From: Pedobacter psychroterrae | GTDB taxonomy: Bacteria > Bacteroidota > Bacteroidia > Sphingobacteriales > Sphingobacteriaceae | Assembly: GCF_004331695.1 (NCBI RefSeq) | Contig: NZ_SJSL01000002.1 | Coordinates: 682,001-746,000, forward strand | Direction: 5' to 3' | Length of the DNA: 64,000 bases | In this document: in pieces, positions 39,401 through 48,400 of the stretch | Position numbering within the stretch: position 1 is the first letter of the stretch | Layout: each line of letters begins with the position of its first letter | The notes under the pieces: model-generated | The model's input: only the letters and a program-made list of their open reading frames with translations | The model's database searches: none | What the model was told of the DNA's origin: nothing | Program-made: the position numbers and the translations under genes

Positions 39401-39559
39401 GGCATCAGCAATATACGCGTTTACTTCTCGGGCAATAACCTGTACACCTTTACCAAATTCAATCCCGGCTTTGACGCCGAAGTTGGCGAGAACGGGATCA
39501 ATACAGGTGGTTACCCAAGACCACGTGCCTATACTTTCGGTCTAAATGTTGGATTTTAA
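36479..39559 (+). CDS. SusC-like TonB-dependent transporter of the mannan locus
   Basis: About 1026 residues. The ATG at 36479 (MKRTFYKACLCMFLS) gives the signal peptide, cleaved near 'SLYAQ'; the in-frame TTG at 36395 is rejected because it lies upstream of the likely promoter. N-terminal carboxypeptidase-like domain ('GTVNDETGAPLPGVGVTVKG'), TonB box region 'LDEVLVVGYGTVKK', plug ('VDQLLQGKLPGVQV', 'EVLKDASSAAIYGSRGANGV'), barrel ending 'FGLNVGF'. Imports mannan oligosaccharides across the outer membrane together with the SusD encoded 12 bp downstream. Confidence 0.94.
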   Translation: MKRTFYKACLCMFLSIFLAGSLYAQQRILKGTVNDETGAPLPGVGVTVKGENTGTSTDPKGTFSIALSAGQKTLVFTFIGMQTKELSISTNQTTIEVTLSDDQQNLDEVLVVGYGTVKKSDLTGAVSTLKGSDLNRTPASSVDQLLQGKLPGVQVINSGGQPGAGATIRIRGASSLNGSKDPLMVVDGFPWGDAGNLKQINPEDIESIEVLKDASSAAIYGSRGANGVIIITTKKGKAGQSRINFSSLNTLSTRANEPDLWRDPVEEAIYANEAAANGGAIATDIPYIGMTRPFGVGDQTIYYPSIAELRGLDPSKGSWQHNTDWVDLVYRNPISQSYTLSADGGTENTKYALSGNYYKEEGIAIKNDYDKYTGRLNIEQNLNKAITAGTNVVLAHTNNTGGGLGVGRSRIFPAYDENGNFFRTSSTDYGNPLAIANRVLNKNKTIDVLGTLFINAKLTDWLQFRTQLSSKYGNSVQDQYDPRDVTFRGFENKGYGSISNSNYTDLLNENYLTANKDFGTAHRLNFVAGYSIQKTVNRYSTLIGREFVNDNLENENLETAVTKSLNNSLSRFDLSSFYGRLNYALMDKYLFTLTARADGSTKFGANNKWAYFPSGGVAWKMNEEQFIKSLNVFSELKLRASYGITGNQGISPYQTMDRFGSYKYFTGAAFQTGFGPGLAGANDEQGRTVVGGLGNNSLKWETTQSLDAGIDFGFMDQRLTINAGVYLKKTNDLLRLKTIAPSAGYDQQWINDGSVNNKGIELGINAIVLDRTQLNWTVGGTFTLNRNEVVSMGESDRVEVGTLYESVRQRISTYTVGMPMFSYYGYKSSGIIQTLEEGIEAGLTGTEALPGEIKYLDISGPDGVPDGIVDANDRTMIGNPNPDFVYSFNTSLKYQRFDLTAQLYGVYGNDVWDFNKITPSRQILRWTPDNPSNEFPRANATRGLKASDFFITDGSFLRIQNVTLGYNLKPNLVKGISNIRVYFSGNNLYTFTKFNPGFDAEVGENGINTGGYPRPRAYTFGLNVGF

Positions 39560-39571
39560 GAATTAAGAATC

Positions 39572-41089
39572 ATGAACTACAAAATAATTATATACGGTCT
39601 GGCTTGCCTGATGCTCAGCGTCACAAGCTGTACAAAAATGACGGAAGAGCCTTACGGATTAACCAATACCGGCTCGTTTTACAAGACAGCGGCCGATGCA
39701 GAATCAGCCATCATTTATGCCTACTCAGTACTGCCCGAAGTTGGATATTATTCTCGCGGGTATTACATCATCACCGAATTGCCAACGGAAAACCTGACGC
39801 AAAAAGGCGACGCAGGTCCGGCCAACTTTGAGTTGGACGAGAACAGAACTACATCCAACAACTCAGATCTGGACAACATCTGGACTTATATGTACCGTGG
39901 TGTGGCCCGTGCCAATGCGGTAATCAACAATGTGCCCGGCATTAGTTCCATGCCTGAAGCAGCACGCAATCAGGTAGTAGGCGAGGGCCATTTCCTTCGT
40001 GCGCTACATTACTTCAATTTCGTAAGGATGTTTGGTGAGGTGCCATTGCGCACCGAGACGATTGCCGATGTGTCACAAATCCCCATGGCCAAAAGTCCGC
40101 TAAAGGATATTTACGACCTGATCATTGCTGATCTTAAAAAGGCAGAATCCATGATTGGTACCAACCGCATCAGCGAAGGCCGGGCCAATAAAGTAGCCGC
40201 ACAGGCATTACTGGCCAAGGTATACCTGCACATGGCTTCTTCAAAAGCAAGCGGTTCTGCAGGATACAACTTTGTAGACAATGCAGATGCACTGTACGCA
40301 GAAGCTAAAAACTATGCGACTAAAGTGACCAGTGAGCAATCTACTTATGCTTTTTCAGATAAGCTAAGAGATATCTGGGACATTGAGGTTTATAAAAAAG
40401 CGGCTGTATCAGAGCATATATTTGACGCTGCGGTAGACCGTACCGGCGAGGTGGAAGGAAACTTCTCTAAGCTGCCAAACATGTTCCTTCCTGCCGACAG
40501 ACCGATGAGCATCCCTTATGATGTAGCTGATCCTTCCAAAGGCTTGATCAATATCGGTCAGGGCTGGGGCCACTTCCGTACGGAATCTGCGGTGTACAAC
40601 AACTACGCAGCAAACGATAAACGCAAAACTGAGCTGATCGTCTCTACTTACACCAACGGGGCAACTACTTATACGCTGGATATCAATACCAGTTCCAGAC
40701 CATTTACCCGCAAGTTCATCGATCCGCTAAGGGTGGGCGACAAGCACAGCACCAATTCACCGGTGATCCGCTATTCTGACATCCTGTTGATCCTTGCTGA
40801 AGCATCAGGCCCTACTACAGAAGGCTATGCAGCGGTAAATAAAGTAAGGGCCCGTGCCGGACTGGGTAACTTAAATCCTACCCTGAGCCTGCAGGCTTTC
40901 AGAGATGCAGTGGTAGACGAACGTGCATTGGAACTAGCCTTTGAAGGTGATCGTTTGTTCGATTTGCGCCGTACCAACACCATGGAAAAAGTCCTGGTTC
41001 AGAAATACGGCAAGAGCATCACCAGTGGTGCCTATTTCTTCCCGATCCCACAAAGGGAACTGGATACCAACCCATTAATGAAACCATAA
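39572..41089 (+). CDS. SusD-like mannan-oligosaccharide-binding lipoprotein
   Basis: 505 residues; lipoprotein Cys20 in 'SVTSC'. SusD/RagB helical architecture with 'GEGHFLRALHYFNFVRMFGEVPL' (~130-155), 'AAQALLAKVYLHMA' and the C-terminal 'DERALELAFEGDRLFDLRRTNT'. Surface lid and ligand-binding partner of the preceding SusC. Mannan specificity is inferred from the linked GH26, GH130 and epimerase genes. Confidence 0.93.
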   Translation: MNYKIIIYGLACLMLSVTSCTKMTEEPYGLTNTGSFYKTAADAESAIIYAYSVLPEVGYYSRGYYIITELPTENLTQKGDAGPANFELDENRTTSNNSDLDNIWTYMYRGVARANAVINNVPGISSMPEAARNQVVGEGHFLRALHYFNFVRMFGEVPLRTETIADVSQIPMAKSPLKDIYDLIIADLKKAESMIGTNRISEGRANKVAAQALLAKVYLHMASSKASGSAGYNFVDNADALYAEAKNYATKVTSEQSTYAFSDKLRDIWDIEVYKKAAVSEHIFDAAVDRTGEVEGNFSKLPNMFLPADRPMSIPYDVADPSKGLINIGQGWGHFRTESAVYNNYAANDKRKTELIVSTYTNGATTYTLDINTSSRPFTRKFIDPLRVGDKHSTNSPVIRYSDILLILAEASGPTTEGYAAVNKVRARAGLGNLNPTLSLQAFRDAVVDERALELAFEGDRLFDLRRTNTMEKVLVQKYGKSITSGAYFFPIPQRELDTNPLMKP

Positions 41090-41100
41090 TTTAACAGACA

Positions 41101-42072
41101 ATGAATACAAAACTAAATTCAAAATTAGCCTTCTTTATTGCAATTGTTATGGCAGTAACTACGGCCTGCAAGAAAGACCCTTATGATGGGGTAGTGAGCA
41201 ATGAGAAATCTATCGAGGCCTTTACCCTTGGCACAGGTTTTATACAAATCGGCCCTGCAGTGGTAGACCGAACAGCCAGAACAGTGAATGTCAAAGTGCT
41301 CATGGAGCAAAATACTGACCTCAGCAAAGTATCACCACTTGTGCAGGCTTCTTACAAAGCAAAAACAAGCCCTGCATCCGGCGAACCGGTAAACTTCACG
41401 GCATCAGACAATACACTCAAATACACCGTTACCTCCGAATCTGGAGAGCGCAAAGAATGGACCGTAACTGTTGAGCCATTTGAAGAAACCATCACCGGAA
41501 CCTACAACATTACCGCACAGGTGGTATACGGCGGTACCGGCCCTGAATGGGGCGGTGGAGGTGTGGTCAACATGACAGACAAGCCCTGGTTATGGCCTGC
41601 AGACGGCAGCGGTCCGCAAGCGGAGATGGACAATACGCTAGCATTTGAGCTGACCGGAGCTACTGACAATGGTGATACCTTTGGCAAGTTTGTAAACAAC
41701 GCAGGTGCCGATGGTAAATATGCCAACTTCCTGTACACCGCTGCACCTCAAACCGATGTCAACAATCTATACCGTACACTGCCAAAAGGCGAAGGCGTGT
41801 GGACCAGAAGCTACGCCAATGGTACCATAACCTTTAAATTTTCAGATGGCAGTACAAAGGTAGCTACCCTCAGAACTGGTGCCTACACGTACACTGACGA
41901 CTATTCCGCCATCGGAAATAAAAAAGACATTTACCGCAAAACCGTAGCTGCGGGTCTTAATTCACTTGAATTTACCTTAAATGGTAATGACGACTGGGGG
42001 GTAATCTATTCAGACCTCGACAAGTTCGTTAAAAAGCCAAGGAGATACTGGATAGATATAAAAAAGAAATAA
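41101..42072 (+). CDS. Surface glycan-binding-type lipoprotein of the mannan locus
   Basis: 323 residues; lipoprotein Cys23 in 'TTAC'. Residues ~35-130 look like the DUF5018-type/Ig-like domain of SusE/F-position proteins ('KSIEAFTLGTG', 'KYTVTSESGERKEWTVTVEP'). The rest is beta-rich with an aromatic, Gly-rich patch ('GTGPEWGGGGVVNMTDKPWLWP') that could contact sugar. Position after SusD and just 3 bp before the GH26 gene is that of a surface glycan-binding protein. No enzyme motif recognised. Confidence 0.75.
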   Translation: MNTKLNSKLAFFIAIVMAVTTACKKDPYDGVVSNEKSIEAFTLGTGFIQIGPAVVDRTARTVNVKVLMEQNTDLSKVSPLVQASYKAKTSPASGEPVNFTASDNTLKYTVTSESGERKEWTVTVEPFEETITGTYNITAQVVYGGTGPEWGGGGVVNMTDKPWLWPADGSGPQAEMDNTLAFELTGATDNGDTFGKFVNNAGADGKYANFLYTAAPQTDVNNLYRTLPKGEGVWTRSYANGTITFKFSDGSTKVATLRTGAYTYTDDYSAIGNKKDIYRKTVAAGLNSLEFTLNGNDDWGVIYSDLDKFVKKPRRYWIDIKKK

Positions 42073-42075
42073 GCG

Positions 42076-43110
42076 ATGACCTGTAAAAAATATACCACCC
42101 TATTGTTGTCACTGATGCTGATCACCAGCATCAGTTGCAAAAAAACCACCAAAGATCCGGCGCCTGTAACGCCGGATCCTGAAGTTGAAGTACCCAGCAC
42201 ACCTTATAAATCCCTCAACTACCTCTACAGCATCCAGGGCAAAAAAGTATTGGCAGGCATCCACAACAGGGAGCCCAATGCCACACCAGCCCGCTGGACG
42301 GAAGAAGTAAAAACAGTAACGGGACAGTACCCGGCCCTTTGGAGCGGAGATTTCCTGTTTCAGCAAGACAACATCAATAACCGCCAGAAGATGGTAGATG
42401 AAGCGCTGAAGCAATGGAAGCAAGGGGCGATTGTCAACATTATGTGGCATGCCTGCAACCCTGCCAATTCCCAGCCATGTGCATGGGACGACGGTAAAGG
42501 GGTAATGAGCGGCCTTAGCGATACCCAATGGAACGAACTGCTGACCGATGGTACTGCCATCAACACCCGATGGAAACAAATGATGGACGAAGTAAGCTTT
42601 TATCTTCAGTTTCTGAAAGACAATGGAGTAGAAGTTCTATGGCGTCCCCTGCACGAAATGAACCAGGGCAAATTCTGGTGGGGTGGCAGACCTGGTGCCA
42701 ATGGCACAGCCAAGCTTTGGCAGCTGACCTACAATTATATGCGCAATACCAAGGGCCTTACGAACCTGATCTGGGTATGGGACATGCAGGATTTCAGCAG
42801 CCTCACTGCCGATCTGAAAAACTACAATCCCGGAAAAGAATATTGGGACATCGCTGCGCTGGATGTATATGAAGGAAATGGATTTACCGTAGCAAAATAT
42901 CAGGCAATGCTGGCAATATCCGGAGGAAAACCCATAGCTTTGGGTGAGTGCAGTAAATTGCCTACCGCCCAGCAGCTGATGGAACAGCCAAAATGGACAT
43001 TTTTTATGGGCTGGTCGGAACTGGTGTTCAGCAGCAATACCAACGATCAGATCAAGAACCTGCACCAGGCAAATAATGTGATTACCTTAAATGAAATGCC
43101 CGGATGGTAA
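42076..43110 (+). CDS. GH26 beta-mannanase, lipoprotein form
   Basis: 344 residues; lipoprotein Cys21 in 'TSISC' followed by a Pro/Thr linker. Catalytic Glu194 ('RPLHEMNQG') and Glu291 ('ALGECSK'), with 'WWGGRPG' and 'MWHACNP' conserved. Very similar along its length to the non-lipidated GH26 at 26356, so the two are recent paralogs. Surface anchoring suggests it makes oligosaccharides outside for SusCD import. Its last 7 bp overlap the start of the epimerase gene, implying translational coupling. Confidence 0.92.
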   Translation: MTCKKYTTLLLSLMLITSISCKKTTKDPAPVTPDPEVEVPSTPYKSLNYLYSIQGKKVLAGIHNREPNATPARWTEEVKTVTGQYPALWSGDFLFQQDNINNRQKMVDEALKQWKQGAIVNIMWHACNPANSQPCAWDDGKGVMSGLSDTQWNELLTDGTAINTRWKQMMDEVSFYLQFLKDNGVEVLWRPLHEMNQGKFWWGGRPGANGTAKLWQLTYNYMRNTKGLTNLIWVWDMQDFSSLTADLKNYNPGKEYWDIAALDVYEGNGFTVAKYQAMLAISGGKPIALGECSKLPTAQQLMEQPKWTFFMGWSELVFSSNTNDQIKNLHQANNVITLNEMPGW

Positions 43111-44285
43111 AAGAAAAATATTCGCAATCTATAAATAGCGCATTAACCGACATCCTGCAGTACTGGATGGAAAAGACCCCCGATCATGAAAACGGGGGTT
43201 TTCTAGGTAAAATAGACAATGACAATATCGTCAGTCCAGATGCGCCAAAAGGCAGCGTGCTCAATGCCCGGATCCTATGGTCATTTGCCGCGGCGTACAA
43301 CCATGATCCGCAGCCACAGTATCTGGAAACCGCAGAGCGTGCCTATCACTATATAGCCGAACATTTTGTAGACAACAACTACGGAGGCGTGTACTGGACG
43401 GTAGATGCGCAAGGCAACCCACTGGATACGAAAAAGCAAGTTTACGCCATCGCTTTCACCATTTATGCATTCAGCGAATACTTTATTGCCAGTGGCAGGG
43501 AAGTGGCCAAAGACCACGCTGTTGAACTCTATCAAGACCTGATCAAATATAGCCTTGATAAAGAAAAAGGCGGATATTTTGAAGCCTTTGGGCAGGAATG
43601 GGAATCCATAGCCGACCTGCGCCTTAGCGATAAAGATGCCAATGAAAAAAAGACCATGAACACGCACCTGCATGTGCTCGAAGGCTTTGCTAATTTATAC
43701 CGTATCTGGCCGGATGAGGAATTGAAAAATCGGATTACAGATTTATTGAAGAATTTTACTTCGCACATGATCGATTCAGAAACTGGGCATTTAAAGTTGT
43801 TTTTTGATGAGGACTGGAACAGCAAATCGGCAATAATCTCTTATGGTCACGATATCGAAGCCGCCTGGTTATTGCTGGAGGCTGCAGAGGTAATCGAAGA
43901 TCCCGAATGGATTGCCAGGTTAAAAGACATTGCTGTTAAAATGGCCTATGCTACCACAGAAGGAATGGACAAAGATGGTGGCCTATGGTATGAAAAAGAC
44001 CCTAAGGCAGACCACATCATCAAAGAAAAACACTGGTGGGTACAGGCCGAGGCGATGGTGGGGTTTTATAATGCCTGGCAGATCTCGCACGACCCTATAT
44101 TCTTAGACCAGTTCAGCAAAGTCTGGGACTACACACAAAAGCATATCATCGACGATGAAAATGGTGAGTGGTTTTGGGGCATAGGACCAGACGGACAGGT
44201 GATGGCTGGCGAGGATAAAGCAGGACTATGGAAATGCCCTTACCACAACAGCCGGGCCTGTATTGAGATACTAAAGCGGCTTTAA
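43104..44285 (+). CDS. Cellobiose 2-epimerase (AGE family), acts on mannobiose
   Basis: 393 residues, cytoplasmic. (alpha/alpha)6-barrel AGE-family signatures: 'HENGGFLGKID', 'ARILWSFAAAYN', 'HLHVLEGFANLYRIW', 'GHDIEAAWLLLEAAE' (His249) and 'PYHNSRACIEI' (His381), the latter two at the catalytic His positions of cellobiose 2-epimerases. In the established mannan pathway it converts mannobiose to 4-O-beta-mannosyl-glucose, the substrate of the GH130 enzyme encoded at 32780. The start ATG at 43104 overlaps the upstream stop by 7 bp. Last gene of the SusC transcript. Confidence 0.93.
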   Translation: MVKEKYSQSINSALTDILQYWMEKTPDHENGGFLGKIDNDNIVSPDAPKGSVLNARILWSFAAAYNHDPQPQYLETAERAYHYIAEHFVDNNYGGVYWTVDAQGNPLDTKKQVYAIAFTIYAFSEYFIASGREVAKDHAVELYQDLIKYSLDKEKGGYFEAFGQEWESIADLRLSDKDANEKKTMNTHLHVLEGFANLYRIWPDEELKNRITDLLKNFTSHMIDSETGHLKLFFDEDWNSKSAIISYGHDIEAAWLLLEAAEVIEDPEWIARLKDIAVKMAYATTEGMDKDGGLWYEKDPKADHIIKEKHWWVQAEAMVGFYNAWQISHDPIFLDQFSKVWDYTQKHIIDDENGEWFWGIGPDGQVMAGEDKAGLWKCPYHNSRACIEILKRL

Positions 44286-44422
44286 TAACCCGGTGTGATC
44301 CATTGTGCAAGCTTACAATTACCACAATACAAGTCCCATCCAGCCATTATAGAGAAGTTTTTTTTGATGCGTTAAAAAAGCCTTAACTTACGCCCGTTAT
44401 TTATCATTATCAAAGGAACGGT

Positions 44423-44701
44423 ATGTTTAGCATTCTAATCAATATTATAGGCTGGCTGGGAGTAGTGCTTTGTACGCTTGGTTATTTGTTGCTAAGCATG
44501 AAGGTCATCAAAGCAGAATCTTTAAGCTTTCAAATGTTAAACATTACAGGAGGCTTTTGTTTAGTAGCTACTGCCTTGGAAACCCGGGATCTTCCCAATG
44601 CAGCAGCTAATGTACTGTGGATGTTTATAGGTCTTTACGCACTTGGCCGCCAGTTAAGAAGCGGAGCTAAGAGCGGCAAGGACAGCGGGCTCGATGCCTA
44701 A
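44423..44701 (+). CDS. Small integral membrane protein, CBU_0592-like
   Basis: 92 residues with three hydrophobic helices: 'IIGWLGVVLCTLGYLLLSM', 'NITGGFCLVATALETRD', 'ANVLWMFIGLYALGR'. Overall form resembles the CBU_0592 family of small membrane proteins of unknown function. Its last 48 bp overlap, in antisense, the end of the convergent tetR gene. Confidence 0.65.
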   Translation: MFSILINIIGWLGVVLCTLGYLLLSMKVIKAESLSFQMLNITGGFCLVATALETRDLPNAAANVLWMFIGLYALGRQLRSGAKSGKDSGLDA

Positions 44702-45280
44702 AATCTGAAAAGCCTGATTTTTATAATACTCAAGTCTTTCCGTGTACGCTTTATTATCATTTTCGAGTGACAGGTAGAAATACGCACCATCTACCAGCAC
44801 AAAAATATGATCCGCTGTAATCTGCGGATCTTTAACAGCTATCAATTTCTTTTCATTGCATTGAACAATCAACGCGGCCAACCCCTGTCGCAGGGAGTCA
44901 AGAATGGTCTTATACTTTTCCTTAATCCTTTTTTCCCGAAATGCCAATGCATAGAATGTATAAAACAGACCATCGTCAAACAGTAAATTCCATTTTTTAG
45001 AGAATAGTGTCTCAATGGTATGGTGCAGGTCTTCGAGTGTGATCCCGTCTTTTTGCTTTATAGTATAGATCAGCAGGTATCGTTCAAGAATATAATCTAT
45101 CAAACCATAAGTAAGGTCTTCCTTTGTTTCAAAATAATGAATAATCAGGCTCGGATTGATGTCCATCACCTTCGCGATTTTTGCAATAGAGGTATTTTCA
45201 TAGCCCTCTTTTTTGGCCACTTTATAAAATACTTTAATGATTTCAAGTTGCCTTGTTCCTTTTAGACTTTTTCTGCCCAT
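44654..45280 (-). CDS. TetR-family transcriptional regulator
   Basis: 208 residues. N-terminal HTH (~10-60): 'LEIIKVFYKVAKKEGYENTSIAKIAKVMDINPSLIIHYFETKEDLTYGL' region in the classical TetR layout; all-helical ligand domain follows. Divergent from the SusC gene at 45468, with an 18-bp palindrome between them, so it probably controls both itself and the SusCD/phosphatase operon. The effector is unknown. Confidence 0.9.
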   Translation of the reverse strand: MGRKSLKGTRQLEIIKVFYKVAKKEGYENTSIAKIAKVMDINPSLIIHYFETKEDLTYGLIDYILERYLLIYTIKQKDGITLEDLHHTIETLFSKKWNLLFDDGLFYTFYALAFREKRIKEKYKTILDSLRQGLAALIVQCNEKKLIAVKDPQITADHIFVLVDGAYFYLSLENDNKAYTERLEYYKNQAFQILGIEPAVLAALSSAS

Positions 45281-45347
45281 TTGTTAGTAATTAATAAAGG
45301 TGAAAACTACATAAAAGTAATGTGATTACGAAAAAATATTTTAATAG

Positions 45348-45365
45348 ATTGAATGTATGTTCAAT
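45348..45365. promoter_or_regulatory. Candidate TetR operator palindrome
   Basis: ATTGAA-TGTATG-TTCAAT: perfect 6-bp arms around a 6-bp centre, 68 bp upstream of the tetR start and 103 bp upstream of the SusC start. A TTG within the left arm could act as a -33 element for an A/T-rich -7 region around 45371-45381, in which case a bound repressor would block the promoter. Confidence 0.5.
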
Positions 45366-45467
45366 TAATTTATTAATTTAGTTCTAACATACGGTTAACA
45401 TTATAGATAGAACTTAGCAGCGCATTTATGACAACCGTCCAAATCAAAGAAACTTAATGAACCCACA

Positions 45468-48400
45468 ATGAAAAAAAAGCTACACTACTTTATTTCCGGA
45501 GGCAAAACATGCTGGTCCTTTTTTTGGACAGTTTGTCTCCTGGCAATTTGCGCCACGGCGTCCGCCCAGGATATCACCCTGAAGGGCGTGGTCCTGGATG
45601 AAGAAACAAAAGGTCCGGTACCTGCTGTCAACATCAGCGTAAAGGGAACCAACCTCCGTACCGCCACCAATTCTGAGGGGCAGTATACCATCAGTAATCT
45701 CCAATCCAACGCCGTATTGATATTTACCTATATCGGTTACAAGCAGCAAGAGATCGCTGTTAATGGCAGAACAAAACTAGATGTCACTTTAATCTCGGAC
45801 TTTGGTAAACTGGATGAAGTCGTGGTGGTTGGTTTCGGTACCCAGAAAAAGATCAACATCGCTGGCGCCATCGATCAGATCTCTGGAAAAGTCCTTGAAT
45901 CGAGACCTGTTTCCAACGTATTACAAGGTCTGCAAGGACTTAGTCCGGGTTTAAATATCACCTATGGCGGAGGCTCGCCAGGTTCTGTGCCATCTATCAA
46001 CATCAGGGGCTTTACGTCGATCAATGGAGGCTCACCATTAATTGTGATCGACGGAATTCCAGCTACCAGCAATGATGACCTGCTGCGGTTAACTCCTTCA
46101 GACATCACTTCATACACCGTGCTTAGAGATGCTGCTTCTGCTGCTATTTACGGTGCCAGGGCGGCCTTTGGTGTAATTTTGGTAACTACCAGACAAGGTA
46201 CTGAAGGCCGTAACGTCATTAGTTACAATAATTTTACCTCCTGGGGAAAGCCCACGCTGCTTCCAAAGCCGGTTACAGACCCCTATATTTTTTCTCGTGT
46301 GCTGGAAACTGCCACCGACAATACCCCTTGGGACTATGTAAACTATTCAGATGAATACTATAAATGGGCAAGGGAACGGTCTGATGATCCTTCTATTGCC
46401 GATACCCGTACCGATCCCACAGATCCTAATAAATGGGCCTATATGGGAAGTAATGACTGGTATAATTACTTCTTCAACAAACAAAGCGTGTCCAAAAGCC
46501 ACACCCTTACCTTTTCAGGGGGCGCTACGGTAAACAATAAGCCGCTTACTTATTACCTGTCTGCAGATTACTCAAAAGACAATGGACTCAATAAACTAAC
46601 TGACGACTATTGGGACCGCTACGGCATGAGATCAAGAACGGGATTTTCACCGATTTCCTGGCTCAAGCTGGACAATAACCTTAATATATATGAAACCAAG
46701 CGGGCATTGCCTAATTCAAGCGTAACAGATCTTTACTACTTGATGCCAACAGATGTGGCCAAAAACCCTGATGGCACCTGGGCCAATACTTCAGCAGGTA
46801 GACTGGCTGCGGAATTGACAGACGGTGGCAACAGGCTGCAGACCATGTTTGGATTTCAAAACATTACCAGCGGTACGGCCCTGTTTTTAAACGGAGATCT
46901 GCAGGTGAATGGTGATGCTTCTTTTAAACGAGAACTTTGGAAAACGCATTATGATTCCAAAAAATATAAGATTGGTTACGGACCAACTGATATCCGCGAA
47001 GAAGGCGGGACCGGACTGGTAGGAGAGAATAACGGATACTTATATAACAATGCTTTCAACGTTTATACCACGTACAAAAAGACCATCGGTGACCATTACA
47101 TGAGTGCAATGGTGGGCTATAACAGTGAGAACTATCGCTATTCCACAGTAAATGCTTCAAGGGATGTACTCATCTCTTCATCCCTTCCCTATCTTTCGCT
47201 TACCACAGGGGCTGCCTCTGCAAGTGCCGGTTATGAGGCCTACGCCACCACAAGTGCATTCAGCAGGATTAATTATACTTTTAAAGAGCGTTATATTTTA
47301 GAAGGAACGGGCCGATATGATGGCTCTTCGCGTTTTCCTACTGAAAGGCGCTGGGGATTTTTCCCTTCAGCTTCCGCCGCATGGATAGCCAGTGCTGAAG
47401 AATTCTTTCAGCCGTTAGCACCTGTCCTTTCTACTTTCAAGCTGCGGACTTCATACGGTGATCTGGGCAATCAGAATCCGTCCAACAATCCGTACTTAAG
47501 AGATTTTGGATACCTGCAAGCCCTGCCTACAGGGGTTTCAGGTTACCTCATCGGAGGTAACGGTCAGAACCAGGTAATCACCGGTGCACCGAGATTGTCT
47601 GTCGATCCTAATACCTATACCTGGGAGCGCGTATCTACCTTAAATATGGGAACGGATATCGGCTTATTGAAAGATAAATTTTCCCTTACTTTCGATTATT
47701 TTATCCGTGATACCAAAGGGATGCTTACCGCCGGGCAGGTATTGCCGGGAGTATTGGGCACGGCAGTTCCAAATCAGAATGCTGCAGATCTGAGAACCAA
47801 GGGCTGGGAGATTTCCCTGGCCTATAGAGATCGATTTGATATAGGTTCCAAACCGTTCAATTTTGAGACTAAACTGATGCTGTCTGATTCAAGATCAAAA
47901 ATAACTAAATTCCAGAACGACCAGAACCTGTTCAGCAGTTACAGGATAGGGCAGGACATCGGTGAGATCTGGGGACTCGAAAATGATGGTGTTTTTCAAA
48001 ATCAGGCAGAAATAGATGCTCTTGACGAATCAGCAATAATTCCATGGGGAGCACTGGAAATTATCCAGGGTTGGCCAAAATATAAAGACCTGGACGGAAA
48101 TAAGAAAATCGAAACAGGACTGAGCTCTGATGATCCAAAGGATTTGAAGATCATCGGAAACAGCCGCGACCGCTATTCCTTCGGTGCAAACTTCAGTATG
48201 GACTGGAATGGGCTTGACCTTTCCGTGTTCCTGCAGGGAGTGCTCAAAAAAGATTTTTATCCGCACCACTATTTGTTTTGGGGACCATACCAACAGCCTT
48301 ATGCTAACGTTTATCCATGGAATTTAGATTTTTACCGTGGAGCAGCCGATTCACCAGAGCAGCGGGCAAAACACTCCCAGTCATATATCGCTGCCGGATT

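Noticed and set aside
43176..43202. Hairpin ACCCCCG/CGGGGGT followed by TTTT resembling a terminator inside the epimerase gene
   Set aside because: It falls within the conserved 'HENGGFLG' coding region of the epimerase; the pairing is short with a 10-nt loop and is likely a by-product of the codons.
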